Source: Chryseobacterium arachidis (lineage in GTDB: Bacteria; Bacteroidota; Bacteroidia; Flavobacteriales; Weeksellaceae). Taken from it: 64,000 nucleotides of DNA. A program made the translations under genes and the position numbers. Below, one piece after another: positions 8,458 through 18,399 of this stretch. The stretch covers positions 62,001 to 126,000 of the forward strand of contig NZ_FQUT01000011.1 of NCBI RefSeq assembly GCF_900129245.1, in the 5' to 3' direction. How positions within the stretch are numbered: the first letter of the stretch is position 1; each line of letters begins with the position of its first letter. Below the pieces are notes generated by a model, which searched no databases, was not told where the DNA came from, and saw only the letters and a list, made by a program, of their open reading frames with translations.

Positions 8458-10482
8458 TTATTTGCCCGGACTTAGCTTATAATAAGCCACCCCGTGCGCC
8501 GGAATATCCAGTGATAATGCCTGATTCGTTGTATTGATTTTTGCAATATCTTTCTGTCTCCAGATATCTCTTACGGTTTGACGACCGGAAATCCCGAGCT
8601 GTTTGAAATCTTTATAAGACATATTCACTTTTTCCCTTCCGAAATTGGCAAAAGCCACCGCTTTTCCGCCATCTTCAAGGTCTTTTACATAAATTTTCAA
8701 TTCGCCAATGGTCTGCAGACAAACGCCCTGTTTTCCCAGAGCATCCTGATTTACAGCAATGACCTCATCATTCGTTAAAAGATTTAAAGTAAAGTCGTCC
8801 AGTTTCTCAAGGTCGCAACCAATCAGTAATGGTGCTGAAAATATGCTCCAAAGACTGATATGTAAATATTGTTCGTCCGGTTTCAACCGGCTCTGGTGCG
8901 GATTTCCCCAACCTACGACGCCTACCACCAGCATATCCGGGTCGTTCCAGTTGCCTGGTTTTGCGTAGGGTGCGGCTTTATCCTGAGCCAAAGCAATATT
9001 TTTAACACTCGCCCAGGTATCGGTGATGTCATTGGTCGTTCGCCAGGATTGTGCATCCGCATCATTTCCCCATTTCCAGACATCGCCCATCCCATATTGA
9101 CAAAGATTATACACAATATCACGAGGCTGATTTTTTAATAAATCTCCCATTAATTTAAATGGCTTTACGCCTTTATCCAAATCTCCTCCACCCTGAAAAT
9201 TGAGGGAAGAAACTTTGTTTGGGTCATTATCGGGCAAACCGTCAATCACGCCTCCGTAGCTGCACCAATCGTATTTCAGGTAATCGATTCCCCATTTAGC
9301 GTAGCTTTCGGCATCTTGTTTTTCGTAGCCGTAGCTTCCTGCGCAACCGCCGCAAGTCCAAGGTCCGGGAGAGGAATAGATTCCTGCTTTAAGACCTTTT
9401 GAATGAAAGTAATCGGTTAATTCCTTCATATCCGGAAATTTTGAATTGGTCAGAATATAACCATTTTCATCACGCATTTTCCCTTTGAAAGAAGGGTCTT
9501 TTCCGTCTCTGTTAAATTGCCACGAATCATCGATATTGATATAATTCCAGCCGTGGTTTACCAATCCTGTTTTAACCAAAGCATCGGCAGCTCGTTTTAC
9601 TTTGTCGGCAGAAACTTCGTGTCCGAAACAGTTCCAGCTGTTCCATCCCATTGTTGGTGTCAAAGCTATTTTGTCACCGCTTTCGATTTTTAATTTTTTT
9701 GAGGCTGACCCTTTTGCATTTTTAGCGGATAAAAGAACTTCATAACTTCCTTTTGAATCTATTTTTCCTGTGATAATTCCGGTTTCGGAATTTATGGTTA
9801 AACCTTTCGGAAGATTTTTTGCCGTAAAAGTCATTGGCCTGTCACCCGTTGCCGCAACCCTGAACAAAAAAGGTGAGCCAGGACGAACGCCATAAACGCC
9901 TGCTGAGTTAATTTTTGGCGTTGCCGCAGGTTTTGGCGTCAAAATATAAGGCACTGATGAAATCGGGTTAAATGTTATCAGTTTTGTACCGTCTGCTGTT
10001 TCAAATTTGGCATCTGCCCAATCGGCGTGGTCATAATACGGTCCGTTTCCGCCGTCTGTTACGACTAATTCTAATTGTTTTACACCTTCCAGCGAAATGG
10101 AAACAGGCTTTGCTTTATCGCCTAATTTCATTATTCCGCTTGACCAAAGCTTTTTGTTATCGCCATAAATTTCAAATTCGGCAGCGGGATTTCGACCTTT
10201 CATTTCATCATCCAATCCTACCAAAGCTGAAAAGCTTTTTACTTTGCCGTTTAATTTAATCAACAAAGAACTTTCAGCGTGCGTACCAAAACCTCTTTTG
10301 AAAACTTCGCCGGCAATGGTTATAGGTTTTCCGTCCACCGAAGTATTGATGCCTGGTTTTCCGTGTCCCTGTGTTGCCACGCTTAAATCCAACTGGTCTA
10401 ACCAGACGGTTGACTGCGCCTTGGAGATATTTCCCAACAGCAAAAATGTTACAGCAATTAAAAGTATTTTAGTCTTCAACAT
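8458..10482 (-). CDS. GH27 alpha-galactosidase with NPCBM and Ig-like domains
   Basis: 674 residues. After a signal peptide (to about 22, SKAQ) there is an NPCBM domain (about 25-165; the FKRGFGTHAESSL block is typical), a putative Ig-like linker (about 190-268, with NSETGIITGK), and a GH27 barrel starting at PTMGWNSWNCFG (about 275). The nucleophile is Asp405 in YLKYDW and the acid/base Asp495 in the WRTTNDI block. The C-terminal beta domain ends with HGVAYYKL. GH27 enzymes cleave terminal alpha-galactose (some are beta-L-arabinopyranosidases); here it would remove galactose or arabinopyranose caps from arabinoxylan side chains. Seventeen bp separate it from the upstream GH43, consistent with one operon. 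Confidence 0.93.
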   Translation of the reverse strand: MLKTKILLIAVTFLLLGNISKAQSTVWLDQLDLSVATQGHGKPGINTSVDGKPITIAGEVFKRGFGTHAESSLLIKLNGKVKSFSALVGLDDEMKGRNPAAEFEIYGDNKKLWSSGIMKLGDKAKPVSISLEGVKQLELVVTDGGNGPYYDHADWADAKFETADGTKLITFNPISSVPYILTPKPAATPKINSAGVYGVRPGSPFLFRVAATGDRPMTFTAKNLPKGLTINSETGIITGKIDSKGSYEVLLSAKNAKGSASKKLKIESGDKIALTPTMGWNSWNCFGHEVSADKVKRAADALVKTGLVNHGWNYINIDDSWQFNRDGKDPSFKGKMRDENGYILTNSKFPDMKELTDYFHSKGLKAGIYSSPGPWTCGGCAGSYGYEKQDAESYAKWGIDYLKYDWCSYGGVIDGLPDNDPNKVSSLNFQGGGDLDKGVKPFKLMGDLLKNQPRDIVYNLCQYGMGDVWKWGNDADAQSWRTTNDITDTWASVKNIALAQDKAAPYAKPGNWNDPDMLVVGVVGWGNPHQSRLKPDEQYLHISLWSIFSAPLLIGCDLEKLDDFTLNLLTNDEVIAVNQDALGKQGVCLQTIGELKIYVKDLEDGGKAVAFANFGREKVNMSYKDFKQLGISGRQTVRDIWRQKDIAKINTTNQALSLDIPAHGVAYYKLSPGK

Positions 10483-10499
10483 TATTTAAAAATTTGGAT

Positions 10500-11873
10500 T
10501 TAATTAAATTTCCACCAATCAAAATAGAAAAGGTCTTTTTCCCCCTTAAAAACAAAATATAAATCATGGATTCCTTTTATACTTTTCAGAGGTGTATTAA
10601 TGGTTTTATATAAGTCGCCCTCACCTTTTCCTGTAACGTTAACAACTCCCAGCAATGGTCCATTAAGAGCATCTGAACGTACTTCTATTTTTCCTCCGTA
10701 AAGAGATGCAACATTCACGTCCAAAGATTTTACGCCTTTGGAAAAATCTACCCCCTGGATTTTAATATAATCACCATTGTTAATAGAGATAACAATGACA
10801 CGGTCTGTGATTTTTTTACCTCTGTTATAGGGTTGATTGCGTTCCCATTCTGTGACCATTTCTGTTTTCAGACCTTCGCTGTAAGCCATCGTTTCTGCTT
10901 CAACTTTTTTATAAGGGTTCAGAGTGCCCACTCTTTTTGCACCATCCTTAGTCCAGAAAGGAAGCTTCTGAATGGTTCCATCTGCATTGTAGGTAATTTC
11001 TGTGACACTAACAGACCGGCGTTCGTAATGCTTGCTCATCGTCTGCATTCTAAGCATATGATTGAATCCAAAAACATAAGATTTGCCTTTGAAATCTATG
11101 ATACCGGGATGATTACCGCTGGATCTCTGGTCGCCATCCATTATTACACCTCCATAATTCCAAGGACCTGTAGGCGATTTTGCCATCGCATAACCAATCC
11201 CTTCCGGACAACATTTAGAAGCATAAGCCATATAGTAGATTCCATTTCTTTTCCACGCCCAAGGTCCCTCCTGATATTTGAAAGGATCTGGCTGGTCTTT
11301 GACCTTCGCAAACGAAGGGTCTTTGGTAATTGGGCCAGCAAGAGATATCATATCTTCGTTGAGTTTAGCATACCAAAGATTCGGATTTCCCCAGTAGATG
11401 TAAGCCTGCCCGTCGTCGTCAATTAAAACTGTGGGATCGATGTCATCCAGAGAATTTTTAATCAAAGGCTTGCCGATAGGATCGGTGAAAGGACCATACG
11501 GACTGTCCGCCACCAAGACTCCAATCCCCATATTGTTGGGCATTGGACAATACATATAGAATTTCCCTTTTCTTTCTACAACCTGTGGCGCCCAGGCACC
11601 GTTGTCGGTATTTACCCATTTAAAATCCTTGAGCGAAGCCACTACGCCGTGGTCTGTCCAATTGACCATATCTGTGGAAGTGTATAGTAACCAGTCTTTC
11701 ATTTTGAATCCGAAGGCATCGTCTTCATCGTGGCTTGTGTAAAGATAAACCGTATCCTTATAAACCATTGGTGCAGGGTCTGCAGTGTACTTGGTTTGGA
11801 TAATCGGATTTTGAGCATTCATTGATATTCCTAAGAATAACAACCCAAAATTCAATATATATTTCTTTATCAT
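10500..11873 (-). CDS. GH43 glycosidase with CBM6-like domain (paralogue 3)
   Basis: 457 residues; signal peptide to about residue 20 (SMNAQ). The triad is Asp32 in ADPAPM, Asp146 in DDIDPTVL and Glu202 in YQEGPWAW. A KCCPEGIGY segment with two adjacent cysteines replaces the glycine-rich stretch of the other two paralogues. The C-terminal CBM6-like domain carries an extra loop (about 340-365) before the VDFSKG strand. Gaps to both neighbours are 17 bp. It is more diverged from the other two ADPAPM-type GH43s than they are from each other, by eye. Predicted periplasmic arabinofuranosidase/xylosidase. Confidence 0.9.
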   Translation of the reverse strand: MIKKYILNFGLLFLGISMNAQNPIIQTKYTADPAPMVYKDTVYLYTSHDEDDAFGFKMKDWLLYTSTDMVNWTDHGVVASLKDFKWVNTDNGAWAPQVVERKGKFYMYCPMPNNMGIGVLVADSPYGPFTDPIGKPLIKNSLDDIDPTVLIDDDGQAYIYWGNPNLWYAKLNEDMISLAGPITKDPSFAKVKDQPDPFKYQEGPWAWKRNGIYYMAYASKCCPEGIGYAMAKSPTGPWNYGGVIMDGDQRSSGNHPGIIDFKGKSYVFGFNHMLRMQTMSKHYERRSVSVTEITYNADGTIQKLPFWTKDGAKRVGTLNPYKKVEAETMAYSEGLKTEMVTEWERNQPYNRGKKITDRVIVISINNGDYIKIQGVDFSKGVKSLDVNVASLYGGKIEVRSDALNGPLLGVVNVTGKGEGDLYKTINTPLKSIKGIHDLYFVFKGEKDLFYFDWWKFN

Positions 11874-11890
11874 ATTAACTATTTTTTCGA

Positions 11891-13009
11891 TTAATATTTA
11901 ATAACCTGCTCTGTCCAAGTAGGTCCATTGATGTAAAACATTCCGTCTTTGTAATGCACCGGCTCGATTCCCATTTGCGGACCCATTTCCCAAGGCTCGA
12001 AAGTCTGACTGTACGGATATGGTCGTTTTTCATACATAAAATAATGGCAGGAATTCCAGAGATTTCCGTCCGGACCGATGAATAATGCGTTGTGTCCCGT
12101 TTCCTGATATGGGTCTTCCGTATCGGTAAACTGCAAATTTTCGTAACCTCCATCTTTTGCCATCTGTTGTCTGTAGCCTTTTTTACGGGTTCCGAAAATC
12201 GGTTCCGGAGAAGCGAGTTCCCAAGGTCCTAAAGGTGATTTTGATTTCAGCAAACCCACTTCATAGCCTCTTGTCCACGTGGAAAAAAACATAAAATAGG
12301 TTCCTTCTTTTTTAGTCACGAAAGGTCCTTCGATTCCGCCAACCATCCATTCCGGCCAGCCTGGTTGTTTTTTATCCAGAAATTTTTGAATAGGCGTGGT
12401 TAACTTTCCGGTTTTTAAATCAATTTTAGCCTGAAATAATCCATTTCCGCTGCAATAGAGATAAACCTGTCCGTCCTCATCCTCAAACAAAGTGGCATCG
12501 TTGTTATATTGTGGGGTGAGCGGACCATTCAGCAGTTTATATGGACCTGTCACTTTATCGGCTGAAAATAACCAAACGCTGTGTGTCGCCATTCCCTTCG
12601 GGTCTTCTTTGGTTACCTTTCCACTGTTTACAATCAGATAATATTTCCCTTTGATGAAATGAATTTCGGGAGCCCAAAAACGACCGTCATAAGGACAATC
12701 TTTTGGAAGTTTTTTAGCGTCAATGATAAAGGAATGCTTTTTCCAATTCACCAAATCCTTTGAAACCAACATTCGGACTCCCGGATTTTTGCCTTCCCAA
12801 ACAGGATTGGAAGTTCCCACACAATACCACAAATCATCGATTTTAATGATGAAATGGTCGCGCATAGAAATGGCAGAATCTCTGGTAATCGGGTTGGTAT
12901 ATCGGAATTCCTTCTTTGCTGAAATTTTTGATATTTCACCCTGAGCAAAATTCAGATTTGAAGTAAAAATGAATAAAAATAATAACAGAATATCTTTAAA
13001 ATTCTTCAT
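11891..13009 (-). CDS. GH43 glycosidase, single-domain
   Basis: 372 residues with a signal peptide (to about 22, FAQG) and no C-terminal binding domain. The propeller carries Asp51 in the SMRDHF block, Asp171 in NNDATLFEDEDG and Glu227 in GGIEGPFV, matching the three catalytic acids, plus FWAPEIHF. The sequence around the first Asp differs from the ADPAPM group, so it belongs to another GH43 subfamily. Related proteins are annotated as xylan beta-1,4-xylosidases or arabinosidases. It lies 11 bp after GH115 in the operon, so it may act on the oligosaccharide left after glucuronate removal. The subfamily number was not determined. Confidence 0.85.
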   Translation of the reverse strand: MKNFKDILLLFLFIFTSNLNFAQGEISKISAKKEFRYTNPITRDSAISMRDHFIIKIDDLWYCVGTSNPVWEGKNPGVRMLVSKDLVNWKKHSFIIDAKKLPKDCPYDGRFWAPEIHFIKGKYYLIVNSGKVTKEDPKGMATHSVWLFSADKVTGPYKLLNGPLTPQYNNDATLFEDEDGQVYLYCSGNGLFQAKIDLKTGKLTTPIQKFLDKKQPGWPEWMVGGIEGPFVTKKEGTYFMFFSTWTRGYEVGLLKSKSPLGPWELASPEPIFGTRKKGYRQQMAKDGGYENLQFTDTEDPYQETGHNALFIGPDGNLWNSCHYFMYEKRPYPYSQTFEPWEMGPQMGIEPVHYKDGMFYINGPTWTEQVIKY

Positions 13010-13020
13010 ATTTCGAATAT

Positions 13021-15582
13021 TTATCTTTTATAAGGACTTTCATCCATTTTCAAATACGTTTCTTCATAACCACCGTTGTCTATGATGATTTTGTGCAGTA
13101 CAATTCCTGGGTCAAGAGGTTCTATCATCAAAGTAAAATTGCCGTTTTGATTTGACGGAACAACAAATGTTTCAACTTTTTCCACGATTCTTGCTGCTGC
13201 GGCAGGATACATTTTGGTGTAATTATTTGCCCAAGTCAAATCCTGATTGAGACCGATGATTTTTGAATTATTTTTATCGAGATAAGCTTTTATGCTGTGT
13301 CCGCCTTTTTTAAACGGAAGCGTGGAATCAAAAATGAAATGAATTTTTACCTCGGAAGGTTTATTTTTAAGATTAAATTGATAGGTTATCGCTGAACCAG
13401 CCGTTTTTTCGGTGTAAGGCATCAATGCAATCCCGGAAAGTGTTCTTCCCAAATCAGGAATGACCGTCCATTTTATATTTGCTGAAGCTTTAGTCTCAAA
13501 AAAATGTTCGGCTTCCATTGCAACTACACCATTTTTTTCTTCAAAAATATAACCTCCTGTTTTTGCTTCTTCTTTTGTAATTCTGTAGACGGCTGGTTTT
13601 ATATTTCCTTCTTTCGGTTCATCCCAGGATTTATATCCAATGTGGGTCTGGTCCATCATATGGTTCCATTTCCCACCAGAAATATTGAGGTTGTAATCTT
13701 TGGTATATTCTGCATCTCTGGCAAAACATTCATCGACATAATCTGCCCACTCATTGGCTTTTAAATCTTTTTCTGCTGCCAGTTTGTGATTCTTTGCAAC
13801 GGCATAATACATATCGTAAAGATTCGCCATAGCACGAACGGGATGCAAAACGAGTTGTTTATAAGCATCTTTATAAGCTTCATCTAAATTTAAAAATTGT
13901 CTCAAAGCCCTTGTTTCCAAAGCCAAATATGCATCTCTCACCTGCAAAAATTCACCGCTTTGAAGATTGTAGGTTTTATCATTCAGCATTTCTGCCGAAA
14001 CTCTTGAATTGTATTTACAGTAAAGATTAATGATTTCTGCAGTTTCCTTTGCGTTGGTCTTCCCAAAATGTTCTTCAGCAAATTTCACTGAATAATTTTC
14101 AAGATTGTCCTGCGTAAAAGAAGTGGGATTCCACGCCATATTCAGGAAGAAATCCATTGGATATTCGTTCGGTTTTAAGTCTCCGACGTTCAGAATCCAG
14201 ATTTTATCAACGCCATAACTGTACGTCAACTGCAACTGTTCCCACATATGCGGAATCTGCGTCATATTCAGCCATTGATAGGCTCTTGGCGCACCGTGTA
14301 AATCGACGTGGTAGTACATCCCGTAACCACCGGGATGTTTTTTGGAATTCAATTCAGGAAGTCGTCGCACATTTCCCCAATTATCATCACAAAGCAAAAT
14401 AATAACATCGTCCGGAACTTTCATTCCCTGGTCATAATATTCCAAAACTTCACTGTACAAAGCCCAAAGCTGAGGTGTCTTTTTTGCAGGTTTTCCTGTT
14501 ACCTTTTCAATAACTTTTCTTTGGTCGGCCATTATCTGCTCCAACTGTTTGAAGTTGGCTTCAGCACTTCCCAAATCGCTCATCGGTTCGTCCCCGTCAC
14601 CACGCATTCCCATTGTTACGAGATTATCATAATTCTTATTACGACGAAATCCGTCTTCCCAGAATTTCAGAAGTGCTTCTTTATTGGTGTGATAATTCCA
14701 TTCTCCGTTTCCATATTCTTTGCGGTGATTGCCCCATTCTTTTTGAGCGCGCATCATCGGTTCGTGGTGTGAAGTTCCCATTCCAATTCCGTATTCATCG
14801 GCGACTTTTGGATTGAGCGGATCGTCTTCGTTAAAGGCTTTTCCCCACATTGCCGGCCAAAGATAATTGGCTCTGAGACGCAGCAAAAGCTCAAACATAT
14901 TCGCATACATTTTACTGTTGATACCTCCGAATTTCGTTCTTGCCCAGTTTCCGAAAGCGGGTTCTTCATCATTGATGAAAATTCCACGGTATTTCACTTT
15001 TGGTTCGCCCGAAGCGAAATATCCCGGAATGACGTATGCTGAAGAACGTTTTTGAACGGGAACATCATTCCACCAATGCCACGGTGAAACACCAAGCTGT
15101 TTTGAGATTTCGTAAATTCCGTAAATCGTTCCCCGTCTGTCACTTCCTGCGATGATGAGCTGTTTTTTTGAATTTGATTTTGAATTATCTACGGTTGTAA
15201 TGACAAAACTTTCCCACTTTCCTTTCAAATCTTTGGCATTGATTTTTTTTGAGGAAATCAATTTATCAATCTGCTTGCTGGTTCCGACTGTTCCGATGAT
15301 GATTTCAAAGTCGCCGGAAGTTTCTGTGGTGAATAGATTCGGTAGTTTTCCTGTTACTTTCTGAATATCGTTCTGTAAATCTTTTGCAGCACGAATGACG
15401 GCAACATTTTCTGATGGGTCATAAAATAAATCAGCAACCTTTCCTTCTTTTGAAACAATAGGGAATCCTTTATCATCTGAAATGATATTTTCTGTAATTC
15501 CTGAGGTTTGCTGCGCAAAAGTTCTTGCTGCAAAAAACAGAAACAGGATGAATAGTTGGTTATTTATCTGACGGTTTTTCAT
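13021..15582 (-). CDS. GH115 xylan alpha-1,2-(4-O-methyl)-glucuronidase
   Basis: 853 residues, signal peptide to about 23 (TFAQ). The GH115 layout is complete: an N-terminal alpha/beta domain with SPWHWWNDVPVQ (about 166-178), the barrel with KYRGIFINDEEPAFGNW (about 197-213) and LLRLRANYLWPAMW, a helical region about 520-690, and a C-terminal beta-sandwich starting near VVAMEAEHF. This family removes glucuronic or 4-O-methylglucuronic acid from internal xylose residues of xylan. The product would feed the mannonate dehydratase branch encoded at 24314-26425. It follows the GH31 gene by 12 bp. The family is distinctive and the identification is firm. Confidence 0.95.
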   Translation of the reverse strand: MKNRQINNQLFILFLFFAARTFAQQTSGITENIISDDKGFPIVSKEGKVADLFYDPSENVAVIRAAKDLQNDIQKVTGKLPNLFTTETSGDFEIIIGTVGTSKQIDKLISSKKINAKDLKGKWESFVITTVDNSKSNSKKQLIIAGSDRRGTIYGIYEISKQLGVSPWHWWNDVPVQKRSSAYVIPGYFASGEPKVKYRGIFINDEEPAFGNWARTKFGGINSKMYANMFELLLRLRANYLWPAMWGKAFNEDDPLNPKVADEYGIGMGTSHHEPMMRAQKEWGNHRKEYGNGEWNYHTNKEALLKFWEDGFRRNKNYDNLVTMGMRGDGDEPMSDLGSAEANFKQLEQIMADQRKVIEKVTGKPAKKTPQLWALYSEVLEYYDQGMKVPDDVIILLCDDNWGNVRRLPELNSKKHPGGYGMYYHVDLHGAPRAYQWLNMTQIPHMWEQLQLTYSYGVDKIWILNVGDLKPNEYPMDFFLNMAWNPTSFTQDNLENYSVKFAEEHFGKTNAKETAEIINLYCKYNSRVSAEMLNDKTYNLQSGEFLQVRDAYLALETRALRQFLNLDEAYKDAYKQLVLHPVRAMANLYDMYYAVAKNHKLAAEKDLKANEWADYVDECFARDAEYTKDYNLNISGGKWNHMMDQTHIGYKSWDEPKEGNIKPAVYRITKEEAKTGGYIFEEKNGVVAMEAEHFFETKASANIKWTVIPDLGRTLSGIALMPYTEKTAGSAITYQFNLKNKPSEVKIHFIFDSTLPFKKGGHSIKAYLDKNNSKIIGLNQDLTWANNYTKMYPAAAARIVEKVETFVVPSNQNGNFTLMIEPLDPGIVLHKIIIDNGGYEETYLKMDESPYKR

Positions 15583-15594
15583 TAATAAGTTTTA

Positions 15595-18036
15595 TCATTT
15601 GAAATCTACATTCACTTTCTTTCCTGAATAACTCACCGATTTCTTTTGACCATCAGGAAGCATTACATTGAAAGTCCGTTTATCAATCATTCCTTTAAAA
15701 TTTCCTTTTCGGGAATCTATCGTTAAGGTTTTTGATTTTTCATTCCAATGAAAAGGGATTTCTGTGTAATTTCCTTTTTCGTAATTGTAATTATCAAATT
15801 CATCTTCGTATAAAACAAAATCTGCATCCGTTCCCGGATAAATTTTTACCGTGAGATTATCCCATTTTTTCTCGGTTGCGTATTGTACATCAGGACCAAA
15901 AGGAATAATACTTCCCGCTTTCACATACAACGGAATGCTTTGAAGGTTAACAGATTTTTCGATTTCCTGACCGCCTCTGTGTTTTTCATTCGTCCAGAAA
16001 TCAAACCAGTCTAAACCTGCGGGAAGGTAAACTTTAACGGTTTTATTTTGTGTAAAATCTATATTGGAAAGAGAATTTTCCTTTGTTTCATTTTTTTTAT
16101 CCCAACCTTGATTTTCATCGGTTTTTACTATTTTTTCAGGAGTATATTGAGCATTTAGAACAGGCGCAACCAGAAATGATTTACCAAAAAGATATTCATT
16201 GTTGATATTCCAGGTTTTTTGGTCTGATGAAAAATCCATCGAAAGTGCCCTCAAAAAACTCGAATTATTTTTAGAAACATCCCACGAGGTCGAATAAATG
16301 TATGGCAACATACTGTAACGAAGATTGATAAATTTCTCTATCGCATCATAGACCACATCACCTTTTTTCCCGAATTGATAAATTTCCCTGGGAACATCGG
16401 TTCCGTGGGAACGCATCATTGGCGTGAAAGTTCCGTATTGCAACCAGCGAACGTACAATTCCTGAAACATCGGATTGTTGGCGCCTTCGTTTCTTTTATA
16501 AACACCGGCAAAGAAACCTCCGATATCAGAATTAAAATTCGGATTTCCTGTGAGGCTGAAATTTAAACCTGCCGGAACCTGATTGCGCAAAGATTCCCAG
16601 GAAGAGTTGACATCGCCCGACCACGCATTAGCTGCATATCTTTGCTGTCCTGCAAAAGCCGACCGTGTTAAAATAAAAACTCTTTTATTACTCGTATTTT
16701 CACGCTGATGGTCGTAAACGCCACCAACCGTCATCAGTGGGTATGCATTTCTCACTTTTCGGAATGAACCGAGGTATGTTTGGGTATCTAAATCTTCCGG
16801 TTTTTGGCTGAGATGGTCGGGTTCCGTAGAATCCATCCACCAAGAATCTACACCAAGACTGAAAACACCTTTGTTTAAATATTTCCAGTAAATATTTCGG
16901 GCTTCGGGATTATAAGCATCGTAAACACGGACTCCGGAAGGATAGTTCATATCAGGCGGCCACACTTCTCTGCCAGATTCCGGCCAGGTTTTGAAATCGA
17001 ACAACATTCCTTTTTTATCCATTTCACGGTATGGATTTGTCATCGGTCCGAAAGACGACCAGATGGAAACCGAAAGATGTGCATTCATATCGTGAATATC
17101 CTGTATCATTTTTTTGGCATCAGGAAAATCAGGGCTGATAAAATCCATCGCATTCCACTGGTAATTATTTCCCCAATATTGCCAATCCTGAATAATTCCG
17201 TCCAAAGGAACTTTCAAATCACGATATTTTTTAACGACATCCACCAATTCTTCTTGACTTTTATAGCGTTCCTTGCTCTGCCAGAAACCATAAGTCCATA
17301 AAGGAATCATCGGGACTTTTCCTGTCAGATTTCGTATTCCGGCAACTACACCATCCGCATTTTTTCCGTAGATAAAATAATAATCCACACCTTCCCCAAC
17401 TTCCGATGAGAATGATGTTTTGTCAGGTTTATCGGTAAATTGAGTCGGAGAATAGTTATCCCAGAAAACGCCATAACCTTTTACAGACTGAAAAAACGGC
17501 ACAAAATCCCAAGTGTTATTCTGAATCATTTTTACATCTGTATTTCGCTGTGACATTTTCCCGTTCTGTAAAATTCCTAAGCCGTAGATGGGTTCGTCTT
17601 TTTCCAGCTGAAAAGACTGTGTCACCGAATAAGTCGGGTTTCCTGCATCATTAAAAGGTTTGAAATCGCTTCCGGTTTCTTTTAATAGTTCTTTTCCTGA
17701 AGGTGAATTGTAAGTAATCGTGCCACTTTTAGCATCAATGAAAATATTTAAATCGTTTGTTTTTAATGAAATAATATGATTACTTTCTGAAACTGAAAAT
17801 TTGGTTTTCTGTTGCTGTTTAATGACCGATAAACTATTTTTAACAAATGATTTTCCGGAGGGATATTTAATAATCCTAATCGTATTTTCACCATACAATT
17901 TCACTTCAACATTCATTTTATCCACAGAAAACTTCAATCCCGAATCTGTTTTCTGATACGATTGAGCCGTGATATTTCCCGATACAATAACGACCGTGAT
18001 AATAAGTGCTTTGATTTTTATTCTGTTGAAATTCAT
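15595..18036 (-). CDS. GH31 alpha-xylosidase-type glycosidase with DUF5110
   Basis: 813 residues with a signal peptide (to about 25, ITAQ), an N-terminal galactose-mutarotase-like domain, the GH31 barrel and a C-terminal DUF5110 domain (about 725-795). The nucleophile is Asp402 in WWMDSTEPD and the acid/base Asp475 in the AWSGD block. The IIQDWQYWG segment (about 281-289) resembles alpha-xylosidases more than alpha-glucosidases. Its place directly before GH115 suggests removal of alpha-xylosyl decorations, known from cereal glucuronoarabinoxylans. It is the first gene of the long run ending at the left window edge; its 5' side borders a repeat-rich gap of 363 bp, so the run probably has its own 5' end there. 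Confidence 0.88.
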   Translation of the reverse strand: MNFNRIKIKALIITVVIVSGNITAQSYQKTDSGLKFSVDKMNVEVKLYGENTIRIIKYPSGKSFVKNSLSVIKQQQKTKFSVSESNHIISLKTNDLNIFIDAKSGTITYNSPSGKELLKETGSDFKPFNDAGNPTYSVTQSFQLEKDEPIYGLGILQNGKMSQRNTDVKMIQNNTWDFVPFFQSVKGYGVFWDNYSPTQFTDKPDKTSFSSEVGEGVDYYFIYGKNADGVVAGIRNLTGKVPMIPLWTYGFWQSKERYKSQEELVDVVKKYRDLKVPLDGIIQDWQYWGNNYQWNAMDFISPDFPDAKKMIQDIHDMNAHLSVSIWSSFGPMTNPYREMDKKGMLFDFKTWPESGREVWPPDMNYPSGVRVYDAYNPEARNIYWKYLNKGVFSLGVDSWWMDSTEPDHLSQKPEDLDTQTYLGSFRKVRNAYPLMTVGGVYDHQRENTSNKRVFILTRSAFAGQQRYAANAWSGDVNSSWESLRNQVPAGLNFSLTGNPNFNSDIGGFFAGVYKRNEGANNPMFQELYVRWLQYGTFTPMMRSHGTDVPREIYQFGKKGDVVYDAIEKFINLRYSMLPYIYSTSWDVSKNNSSFLRALSMDFSSDQKTWNINNEYLFGKSFLVAPVLNAQYTPEKIVKTDENQGWDKKNETKENSLSNIDFTQNKTVKVYLPAGLDWFDFWTNEKHRGGQEIEKSVNLQSIPLYVKAGSIIPFGPDVQYATEKKWDNLTVKIYPGTDADFVLYEDEFDNYNYEKGNYTEIPFHWNEKSKTLTIDSRKGNFKGMIDKRTFNVMLPDGQKKSVSYSGKKVNVDFK

Positions 18037-18118
18037 TGGTGGATTGATTTTGGATTAGAACATTAAGAAATTAAGCCTGATTTATCAATTTTCTTTATAA
18101 ATATTAATAGTATAAATC

Positions 18119-18269
18119 AACAGGTCGCTCCTCCGGAGCTTTGTTTTTTTTACTTTGTTTTTTCTACTATCAGAAAGTCCCGCTGGGACTAAATACAGCT
18201 CCTTTGGAGCGAACCGTTAATAGAAAACAATATTTTCAGAATTAAAAGCTCTGTAAGAGCGACCTGTTT
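18119..18269. repeat. Cluster of small hairpin repeats between GH31 and esterase genes
   Basis: The 363-bp gap 18037-18399 has no gene. It contains four short stem-loops: GCTCC-tcc-GGAGC (18127-18139), AGTCC-cgctg-GGACT (18176-18190), GCTCC-ttt-GGAGC (18199-18211) and GCTCT-gta-AGAGC (18248-18260). The outer flanks are inverted: AACAGGTCGCTC at the left and GAGCGACCTGTT at the right (about 18258-18269). The same AACAGGTCGC flank recurs at 20432. These look like REP-type elements repeated around the genome. They may stabilise mRNA ends or simply be mobile debris. Confidence 0.8.
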
Positions 18270-18399
18270 TATTATATTCTATTTTTATCAGACAAGAATT
18301 TTAGCAAATCATTCTAAGAATACTTAATGCTTTTACAAGAACAAACAAGTTTATTTTTATTAAGCAAATAAGACAAATCTCTATTTTTATATTTAATGT

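Noticed and set aside
10833..11426. 197-codon plus-strand frame opposite GH43 paralogue 3
   Set aside because: Shadow of the real gene; no start context, no recognisable family.
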